Shown: one piece after another, positions 56,179 through 64,000 of the stretch
Numbering within the stretch: position 1 is the stretch's first letter
How the letters are laid out: the number at the start of each line of letters is the position of its first letter
From: Helianthus annuus
Lineage: Eukaryota; Streptophyta; Magnoliopsida; Asterales; Asteraceae
Reading direction: 5' to 3'
NCBI RefSeq assembly: GCF_002127325.2
Contig: NC_035436.2
Location: forward strand, 107,469,591 to 107,533,590
DNA: 64,000 nucleotides
The notes under the pieces: model-generated
Database searches by the model: none
What the model saw: the letters and a program-made list of their open reading frames with translations, nothing else
Told to the model about the DNA's origin: nothing
Translations under genes and position numbers: made by a program

Positions 56179-56807
56179 GCAAGTAGGGGGGGGGGGGTTC
56201 TCCCAAATAAATAAATAAATAAATAAATAAATTTGTGCATAAAGTATTCTACTTTTTCACAAATTTAGGGGAGAAATGTTTGGTTGAGGGGGAGAATCAC
56301 ATGCCGGGAAGTGAAATAAATTTTCTTACTAAGAATTTGATTAACACATGTAAGGTAGCGAAGCTAAAAAGGTAAGGATCCACGACGATGTGTTGATAGA
56401 CTTATAATGATGCACTGCGATGTGTTGATACGCTTATCGCTCAGAGGCAAAAAGAAACACGTGATAGACACTTCAAGTTATACGTCTCATGGGTAACATA
56501 TCATTGGCGTATTATTTCATGGTCTTAAATCATGCGTTGACTGGTAGCCAACGTCTGAGGTTTCAGGTCTTTATACTGGCGTGTCATCCGGGGATATCAG
56601 AAGTGCCCTTCTGTTGCATCCAGATATGCAGACCTAGGCACTGTCAGGATATCCTTAAAAGAGCCAAAATTGAAGGCCAAAACCTTAAAAGAAAGGAAAT
56701 TTCATCATGAGATAATTCCATGTGCTTGAAAAATCAAATACCATATAAGGCATAAAGCCTAGCCCTGATCAGATGTTGTTCGGTCGTTCTACAGTACTGT
56801 GACAACC
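56179..56807 (+). other. 3' non-coding region of element F
   Basis: It begins with a run of 12 G (56186-56197) and an (AAAT)n microsatellite (56205-56233), then two purine tracts (ggggagaaa, agggggagaa) like copia PPTs. The rest, to 56807, has no supported ORF; the F 3' LTR is not reached. The last five bases, agtac, may be the left TSD of element E. Confidence 0.65.
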
Positions 56808-57180
56808 CGAACTTTCAAGGTCGGTGACGTTCCATCCTCCGATCCTTGCTTCTCGTTATCTTTCTCTAACCTTGTTAGATTGATTGGTACAATAACGTAT
56901 TAAATAATGTTTTGACATTTGGGCCGCACATTAACTAGGCCGCATCTTCACACCCGAGCCCAAATACACCACTTGTTTTAATTTAATCTTGGCAGCCCAC
57001 TTACTTTAACTTAATCTTGGCAAGTATTGTTCGGCCCACTTTGTTTTGACTTCCTTATTGTTCTACAATTCACCATATTAACAAACAAATTGACCTTCTT
57101 ATTATTTTACAATTTACCATGTTAACAAACAAACCCACTATTTGGTCAAAGCCCAAACCGCCCCAAACCCTCATATTGGA

Positions 57181-57186
57181 TATATA
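57181..57186 (+). promoter_or_regulatory. TATA box of element E LTR
   Basis: tatata in ttggatatatacgtaa is the best core promoter candidate, with a C-rich leader downstream. Confidence 0.55.
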
Positions 57187-57312
57187 CGTAATATGTTAGT
57201 TGAGTAGATAAAACACGAAACCAAAAGCAAACCCTACCCCCTCCCCAAGTGTGCGTGCGACTGAAGAAACCCCCCCCCCCACGAGGCTTTCTCCTGTGGA
57301 TCGATTCATTAG

Positions 57313-59112
57313 GTTAGTAAAACTATATTCATGTATTAATTCCCACTTGATGATTCTGTTTACGTGATCTGGTGGTATATGTGCTTCCTACTCGATGATC
57401 CTGTTTTATGTAGGGTTTTACATGAATAAATGTTGTGTGCTGAAATAATCGCTTTGATAAATCTCTGTTGGTGTCTTGCCATTAATCGCTTAAGTTTTAC
57501 ACATAATGATGATAATTCTGTGAATGTGTGATGAAAAAAAAAGGGTTTAAGGTTTAGTGGTATAAACCCTTGTATGATAAACAGACGTCTCGACAAAGAT
57601 CTGTTGCATGTTCGATGATTGGTATGTGAATTTATGAACTCCATGTAAGATAAATAGTGACAGTAGGCATGATGTAATCATAGGGCACAAAGCGGTTAGT
57701 TGATGATGGCAATTATAGAACTAGATACATAGGTTGGCATCCCATGTGCTTAATTTGAAAGGCCCAATCAACATCAGTCTGTTTGATAAGTTGCCGCCCA
57801 CTAATGTGTTATTATATATTGTTTGCCGCCATGTTTAACCAATAGGAATTCCATGTTCTTTTAAGTTGCCGCCCACTATTATTTTATTAATTGTATCTTG
57901 AATGCAAGTTGGTGCACATGTTACTGTAACAACCCCCATGCCTTACGTATGCATAGAAAAATTCATGAATCAAGCATGGGGGCTGAGGTGTCACGCAGGT
58001 AATGGGCCGATCCAAGGTCCAATGGGGGCGGCTGGGATTGATGTAAAAGGAATAAGTGTTTTTTTTTTTAATTTACTTTTCTTTTTGCAAACCTACATTC
58101 ATATTCGTCAATGAATAACATAAAAACTAGATTTTATATTATGGAATTAAATACACTTCATAATGGAACCACACATCGGTTAGGGACTGTTATGCATTTG
58201 GCTTTGAGCCTAGCTGGGCCAAACGTACATGGCTGGGTCACACGCACCGGAGCCCAGTTGCACCGTTTTGTGCAGCCGTACAAAACAGTTAGACCGCACT
58301 CTCGAGCGAGTATATTGTTAGACTATAAATGTGCATGAACGTATGGACTACTGTGATAAATGTTTGTGAGCAACATGCTAGTATACGTATACTGTTATCT
58401 GATTTACTTGTACATGAACTTCATACACCTACTGTGCGACTTTACGATAAATGTTATGGGTCAATGTATTGTGTGATTAACAGCTACGACTTGTATATAC
58501 GCGCTTTACTTGTATGCTACTTATGTGACGTGTATGTGAAATAAGTGATCTATATGTAACTGACTGTCTCTATTAAACACGATAGGATTTGATTGATCAA
58601 TTGTTTAACGACCGTTTAATCTAACCGAGCAAACCAAGGTGAGTTCATTGCTCTCTTCTCAAGCATGGATCCCAGTGAAGGGTTAACGGGTAACGTTCCG
58701 ATGAGGAATGCATGGGCAACGGGATGTTGGTTATTGTACTCAGTTTTTCTATCATTGTAAGACCACTACATCTACCGGCACGTTGCTTGTAGGGCAACGG
58801 GGGTTATTAGTTGATAGCGCTATTAGGTTTGGCACCCTCACGACGTTCGAGGAGAACGGGCGTGAACTAATTACCTTAAAACATGACCAATGCTTTGATA
58901 GAGGCATTGGGGTTGGCAATCACATATCATCTGGCCATTCGGTACTCGAGTAATAACAACATCGAAACATCGAAACATCAACTATCATAACAACAAACAA
59001 CATAACGTTTTGTAAACTGTTTTACTCACATGATCGGTAACACAACTTGGTAAACAAACGCAAACCTTGAACTCACCAGCGTAGTCTGACACACTTGTTT
59101 ACATGCTTGTAG
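57313..59112 (+). other. Candidate 5'UTR intron inside the E LTR
   Basis: The donor cattag|gttagtaa lies 132 nt after the TATA box. The acceptor catgcttgtag|gtaa ends at 59112, 280 nt before the LTR end. The donor has the same GTTAGT form as in D. Not tested. Confidence 0.4.
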
Positions 59113-59395
59113 GTAATTACTGAAGGAACTTGGGAGCTTGCTGTCTGACGCTGCTGGGGTGGTTGTGGTCATAATAAACAGTTATTTGATTTGCTTTTGA
59201 TGCATTTACACACTTATACATTTATGCTTCCGCTCAGTACTTTGGTTTTGGTTTAACTTTCAAACGATACATTTCTTTCAATTGGGTGTTTTATTACTTT
59301 ATGACTTGTGTTTGATATGATTGGTGGCTCTTTGTTGAATCGTTACGCCTCCATTAGGGACACGCCCTAGGTGGTAATTTGGGGGTGTGACAGTT

Positions 59396-59409
59396 TGGTA
59401 TCAGAGCCA
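59396..59409 (+). other. PBS of element E
   Basis: tggtatcagagcca is a perfect initiator Met-tRNA primer site, three bases after the LTR. Confidence 0.95.
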
Positions 59410-59922
59410 CTGGTTATAGAGAACTCGGTTTTAAAAATGTTTTCATAAAACCAGACTATAACCGAATTGATCCAAACGATGACCATGACACTCAGCTTCA
59501 GACTGCAAGGTTCGTTCCTCCTTAGCTTATGCTTTATATGCCTAGTAAACGTAACCATATTTATAGCATGAACGATACGACATGGTAGGCATCATGACAC
59601 ATTGATAGTGTAACATAGCACCCGCATCTAGTAAATCCTAATCTTGTTAATAGTGCATACTTTGTGTTGATTGGGGTGGGAGAAACTTCAAACATAAGTT
59701 AAGAAGCATCGAGAGGGGCATGCAAACCGCCTTATTATCATGGGTGCACACATAATAATAACGCGTGGTGCATGCAAATCCCAATGAGACTTAACGAGTG
59801 TAAGAGGGGTTCTTCCCTGTTTGTGTATGAATATGGTAGTTAATCGTTCTTAACGTGATAAACCTGAACACATTCCTCGTTTTTCGACTCCTAAATCCAT
59901 TCCCTTCTCCTATTATAGAAAC
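59410..59922 (+). other. Leader of element E
   Basis: This is a non-coding leader. Just before the gag ATG a pyrimidine tract ends ctattatag (AG at 59917-59918), so a further leader intron is possible. No gene is supported. Confidence 0.6.
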
Positions 59923-61216
59923 ATGAGTGGACGAGGACACGGTCGTGGTAGCATCAATATGACTCAGGCTGAGTTAACAAATCTGATAAACACACGTGTG
60001 GCTGAGGCTCTGGCAGCCTACCAAACCGGTATGAACTGTACCAAATACTTTTTATCCTATATCGTGAACCCAACTCTTACTCTTGTGTCGTATCTTCTTT
60101 CACTCAGCGCACCCAAACAACCAGCCTGCCTGTACGTTCAAGATGTTTATGGACTGTAAGCCACAGACCTTCAGCGGAACGGAAGGGGCTGTGGGACTAT
60201 TGAGGTGGTTCGAGAAAGCTGAGTCAGTGTTCGCTATGTGCAACTGTCCCGTGGGGGACCGCGTGAAGTATGCGACGGGCACGCTTGAGGATGGTGCCTT
60301 AACCTGGTGGAATGCCCAGGTTCAGCTGCTGGGTATTGATGCAGCAAACGCTACTACTTGGGACGACTTCAAGGAATTAATGAGGGAGGAATACTGTCCT
60401 CGTGATGAGATACAGAAGTTAGAGAACGAGTACTACGATCTGAAACTGGTGGGATCTGAGGTTGAGGCATATGTGAAGCGGTCGTATGAGTTGGCTGACT
60501 TGTGTCCGAATCTGTCTCGACCTATGTCACGGAGGATCGAGTTATTCATCAAGGGGTTACCTCCGCGAGTGAAGGGTTTGGTTACTGCTGCAAACCTCAA
60601 TAACTTAACCCAGATTGTCCGGTTGACTCACAAGATTATTGATCAGGAGGTGGAAAGCGACTCACTACCACCGCGTGTTTCTAAAGCTACTACTACCGCC
60701 ACCACCGCCACTACTCCTGTCACTGATAGTAAACGCAAGTGGGGTGATATGGACAAAGCGTCCAACTCGATTCAGCCCCAAAAGAAGACAGACACGGGCA
60801 GTACTCGCAGCTTTAGCCAATCATCCTCAGTGAATCAAAATCAGAGGTCTTATGCAGGAAAGAAGCCTCAGTGTAGCAAATGTGGGTTTCATCACTATGG
60901 GCAGTGTGATCGGGTTTGTCGTAGGTGCGACAAGATAGGCCATGAGGCCAAGGATTGTAGGGCCCCTCAGCCAAAACAGCAGCAGCAGACACAGTCGAAT
61001 CAGAGACAGCAAGGGCAACAGTCTCAACAGAACCAGGGAAATCAAAAGGGGTGCTTTCAGTGTGGTGATGAGGGTCATTTTAAGAGGGATTGCCCTCAGC
61101 TCAATCAGAATGCTGACAACAACAACAATACTGGGAGCGGCAACAATGGGAACAATGGTGGGAACGGAGCACGTGGAAGGGTATTTACTATTGGCGCTGG
61201 GGAAGACTCGCAATGA
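59923..61216 (+). CDS. Element E gag with a predicted intron
   Basis: Exon 1 (59923-60028) starts MSGRGHGRGSINMTQAEL, sharing MTQA-L with element D. The 79-nt intron (60029-60107) is followed by exon 2 (60108-61216). The second exon encodes the capsid ([30 protein letters not shown]), then knuckles (CRRCDKIGHEAKDC, CFQCGDEGHFKRDC) and a Q/N/G-rich linker ending with a stop at 61214. No protease follows in frame, so the product is Gag alone. Gag binds the RNA and builds the particle. The frame is otherwise undamaged, unlike pol. Confidence 0.85.
60029..60107 (+). other. Predicted 79-nt gag intron of element E
   Basis: The donor aaaccg|gtatgaac and acceptor tttcactcag|cgca have good consensus and a pyrimidine tract between. 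Splicing keeps frame (phase 1) into HPNNQPACTFKMF. The position matches the intron in D, directly before the conserved CTFK motif. Confidence 0.75.
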
Positions 61217-62690
61217 TGGCAATGTAGAGGCCGGTACGTCTTCTTTGAATGATCTTTTTCTACTTCGGTTTTATTTAACTCTTGTTTCGATTGGAGTTTT
61301 GTGCCTTAGGGTTCAGTCGTTAGTTAGGACTGACTTCCACCTTTCTTGTAAATAAGCATGTAGTAGAACTGACTGATAGTAAATCGATAGAAGCTTCTCA
61401 CGTTCTTTTTGGTTGTAAACTTGATCTTGTGGGTCAAGTGTTCGACATTGACCTACTTCCCAATACTCTTGTAAGTTTTGACATGGACATGGTTATCTAC
61501 GTATCAAGCAGAAAATTCTCTGTAAAAAGAAAATCGTGCGTTCCCTCTCCCCAGTGGGGAATCCTTATCAGTTTAAGATCATCGTAGTGGTGCCGTTGTT
61601 GGCATTGTCACAGTCGTGAAAGCCCAGAAGTGTCTACGGAAGGGCTACTCTGCTATACTAGCTCTTGTCACCGATTCGCCACTTTAGGAAAGGAAGATCG
61701 AGTGTCTTCCACTTATCCATGAATTTTCTGACATGCCTTCTGAAGAGTGAGCTGGTTTACTTCCACATCGTTAGGCGGAATTTCAGATTGACCTTATGCA
61801 ATTTCAGATTCCTTATGGGAAACAGAAATCCCTTAGGTTCGCTAGATACTATCACAGCTTCATCATAGGATTTTCGAAGGTTTCGCAACTTCAACCTCCT
61901 TAGCATAGCGGGGAGCTGTGAATTCCTGAGAAATAAAATCGGAGAACGTCTTTGCAGCTTTTGAAACCCAACCCTACAACACGCGGAGCATCGCTTCTAT
62001 CCGAGGGTACCGATGATCCAGCGATATACCATGATGGTGTTACGGAGAGGAACTGCACGACCTACAACCTCTGGTGGAAACCGTGGTCATTGGATTTAAG
62101 TGGGAGGCATTACTTGGACGGTACCGAATGCACCAATTAGACCGATCACAAGGGCCTCCAGTGCACCCTTGTTTCAATAGAGCTAACCATGTGATGGCAT
62201 CGCTAGATGGAACTTCCGAACGAACACGGGATTAGGAGAACTATACCCACGCATCCCTGTAGACGAACCTTATCACTTTCACTTGTCATCGCCGCTAGAA
62301 GTGAAGCAGTCACAGTTACACGCGTTTGTCGTTTTGCAACACTAACCTTTACCCACCAAACTCTGTTTTGGACAAATAATACACTCGCGCGACCGCAATG
62401 TAACGAACCTCCCTGTTGTGCCATGCCGCCATGCACCACTACTGGAAATTACTTCTAGACAACAAATTTGCTGGCCAAATCCTTCGGATGTTTAATGGAC
62501 CCCTGTTTCACTCGATTCTTTGTACGAACCTCATTAATTCCCTGTTTCTTTGATTGGCAACTGATATAACAAAACGCTAACCACCATACCATGATTTCCA
62601 CCGATCATAAGATTAGCCCCCCCCCAGGCGTTGTAAAGTATCTATAGATCGAGTTCGTCGGAACTCACTTCAAGCCATTGTTTTAGATTA
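61217..62690 (+). pseudogene. Element E vestigial pol fragments
   Basis: The segment is collinear with Tekay pol but riddled with changes. At 61228-61300 a protease start has its active DSGA replaced (NSCF-like in the best frame). At 61357-61500 EASHVLFGCKLDL and FDIDLLPNTLVSFD match the protease end. At 61500-61795 the protease-RT linker reads with stops (LPLIHEFSDMPSEE). At 61841-61890 an RT end appears (RYYHSFIIGFSKVSQ), and at 61980-62160 RNase H fragments (SEGTDD, ERNCTTYNL, TDHKGLQ). The RT core with its active site is deleted. Nothing recognisable is left from 62160 to 62690, so no integrase. Confidence 0.75.
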
Positions 62691-62818
62691 ATTTTCGGGA
62701 CGAAAATTCTTTCAAGTAGGGGATGATGTGATACCCCGCGAAAACGCTTAACAAAACTAGCTTCCTCAGTGACTGTTTGCTAAATTTCGGGACGAAATTT
62801 CTTTCAAGTTGGGGATGA
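62691..62818 (+). other. Duplicated polypurine-tract module of element E
   Basis: The module ttcgggacgaaa...ttcaagtaggggatga occurs at 62694-62726, followed by tgtgatacccc. It occurs again at 62785-62818 (aagttggggatga), followed by the true LTR start tgtgacaaccc at 62819. The first copy is unused here. The spacing between the two LTR-start-like sites is 92 nt. Confidence 0.85.
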
Positions 62819-64000
62819 TGTGACAACCCGAACTTTCAAGGTCGGTGACGTTCCATCCTCCGATCCTTGCTTCTCGTTATCTTTCTCTAACCTTGTTAGA
62901 TTGATTGGTACAATAACGTATTAAATAATGTTTTGACATTTGGGCCGCACATTAACTAGGCCGCATCTTCACACCCGAGCCCAAATACACCACTTGTTTT
63001 AATTTAATCTTGGCAGCCCACTTACTTTAACTTAATCTTGGCAAGTATTGTTCGGCCCACTTTGTTTTGACTTCCTTATTGTTTTACAATTCACCATATT
63101 AACAAACAAATTGACTTCCTTATTATTTTACAATTTACCATGTTAACAAACAAACCCACTATTTGGTCAAAGCCCAAACCGCCCCAAACCCTCATATTGG
63201 ATATATACGTAATATGTTAGTTGAGTAGATAAAACACGAAACCAAAAGCAAACCCTACCCCCTCCCCAAGTGTGCGTGCGACTGAAGAAACCCCCCCCCA
63301 CCACGAGGCTTTCTCCTGTGGATCGATTCATTAGGTTAGTAAAACTATATTCATGTATTAATTCCCACTTGATGATTCTGTTTACGTGATCTGGTGGTAT
63401 ATGTGCTTCCTACTCGATGATCCTGTTTTATGTAGGGTTTTACATGAATAAATGTTGTGTGCTGAAATAATCGCTTTGATAAATCTCTGTTGGTGTCTTG
63501 CCATTAATCGCTTAAGTTTTACACATAATGATGATAATTCTGTGAATGTGTGATGAAAAAAAAAGGGTTTAAGGTTTAGTGGTATAAACCCTTGTATGAT
63601 AAACAGACGTCTCGACAAAGATCTGTTGCATGTTCGATGATTGGTATGTGAATTTATGAACTCCATGTAAGATAAATAGTGACAGTAGGCATGATGTAAT
63701 CATAGGGCACAAAGCGGTTAGTTGATGATGGCAATTATAGAACTAGATACATAGGTTGGCATCCCATGTGCTTAATTTGAAAGGCCCAATCAACATCAGT
63801 CTATTTGATTAGTTGCCGCCCACTAATGTGTTATTATATATTGTTTGCCGCCATGTTTAACCAATAGGAATTCCATGTTCTTTTAAGTTGCCGCCCACTA
63901 TTATTTTATTAATTGTATCTTGAATGCAAGTTGGTGCACATGTTACTGTAACAACCCCCATGCCTTACGTATGCATAGAAAAATTCATGAATCAAGCATG
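62819..64000 (+). repeat. 3' LTR of element E (first 1182 bp)
   Basis: It matches 56808 onward with a few substitutions, for example near 63083, 63116, 63803 and 63810, and a different C-run near 63291. It is cut by the window end, so the right TSD (expected agtac) cannot be checked. Confidence 0.93.

Larger units (their letters stand above)
3972..56807 (+). mobile_element. Element F: old Ty1/copia (SIRE-like) retrotransposon split by four insertions
   Basis: F is recognised from an LTR at 3972-4392, a Met-tRNA PBS, a large gag with zinc knuckles and coiled-coil regions, and copia protease and RNase H remnants. Its surviving pieces are 3972-4761, 18687-20205, 43991-44700 and 53990-56807, about 5.8 kb in total. 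Removing elements A, B/C and D with one TSD copy each makes the pieces read on. At the B/C site the gag frame is restored exactly. Gag is broken by stops and most of pol is deleted, so F is a fossil. The 3' LTR is not in the window because element E inserted at 56808. A possible left TSD is ctcta (3967-3971). Confidence 0.8.
56808..59392 (+). repeat. 5' LTR of element E
   Basis: This 2585-bp LTR starts tgtgacaacccg and ends tttgggggtgtgaca. A TATA-like box (tatata) is at 57181-57186 and a C-run at 57270-57281. It matches 62819-64000. Confidence 0.92.
56808..64000 (+). mobile_element. Element E: gag-bearing, pol-degenerate Tekay-like element (cut by window end)
   Basis: E has a 2585-bp 5' LTR, PBS, leader, spliced gag and a shrunken, damaged pol region of only about 1.5 kb, then a duplicated PPT and a 3' LTR that leaves the window after 1182 bp. 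The two LTRs differ at about five positions plus a C-run length in the shared 1182 bp, so the insertion is fairly young although pol is ruined. It fits a non-autonomous element mobilised in trans (TR-GAG type). Confidence 0.85.

Noticed and set aside
56186..56233. G-run and AAAT repeat as a functional site
   Set aside because: They are simple microsatellite tracts in the decayed 3' region of F; no support for function.
57902..58544. Several short plus-strand ORFs in the E LTR
   Set aside because: All are under 80 codons, lie within the LTR in the candidate intron, and show no domain or consistent start context.
60083..60107. Gag of E starting at a codon near 60083
   Set aside because: That part is the end of the predicted intron; the homologous exon at 59923 with MTQA-L, as in D, is a better start.

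Overview
The window is plant nuclear DNA built almost entirely from nested transposable elements; I see no host gene. Plant LTR-retrotransposon hallmarks (initiator-Met-tRNA primer sites, Ty3/gypsy chromodomain integrases, large SIRE-type Ty1/copia gags, a hAT remnant) and the general look of the proteins suggest a eudicot, perhaps Asteraceae. The family-level guess is inference only.

Layout. Positions 1-2382 are the 3' part of a gypsy LTR. Positions 2383-3971 hold a reversed LTR fragment, the broken 3' end of a hAT transposase gene and its AACCGGTT-rich terminal region. At 3972 an old Ty1/copia element (F) begins. It has a 421-bp LTR, PBS, decayed gag and a collapsed pol. F is split into pieces at 3972-4761, 18687-20205, 43991-44700 and 53990-56807 by four independent Tekay-like gypsy insertions. 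Three of these have intact 5-bp target-site duplications: A (4762-18681, gtttt), composite B/C (20206-43985, atggt) and D (44701-53984, minus strand, tatgg). The fourth, E (56808 onward), runs off the window.

Element A has 3394-bp LTRs that are almost identical, an extra proline-rich ORF upstream of gag, a 7-unit tandem repeat in its leader and a one-base frameshift between RNase H and integrase. B/C is LTR-gagpol-LTR-gagpol-LTR with one outer TSD pair; both coding units are dead, and its middle LTR is broken by a truncated copia element (G). D has an uninterrupted gag-pol with all catalytic motifs and LTRs differing at about two positions, so it looks recently active. E keeps a good gag but only shreds of pol, so it looks like a non-autonomous gag-bearing element.

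Points cutting across elements: (1) D and E each carry a short GT-AG intron at the same place and phase near the start of gag; (2) the LTRs of A, B/C, D and E share a layout that predicts a long 5'UTR intron inside the LTR, with a donor 110-135 nt after the TATA box and an acceptor 275-305 nt before the LTR end; (3) D and E share a duplicated polypurine-tract module of which each uses a different copy, moving the LTR boundary by about 100 bp. These come from reading the sequence and have not been tested with RNA data.
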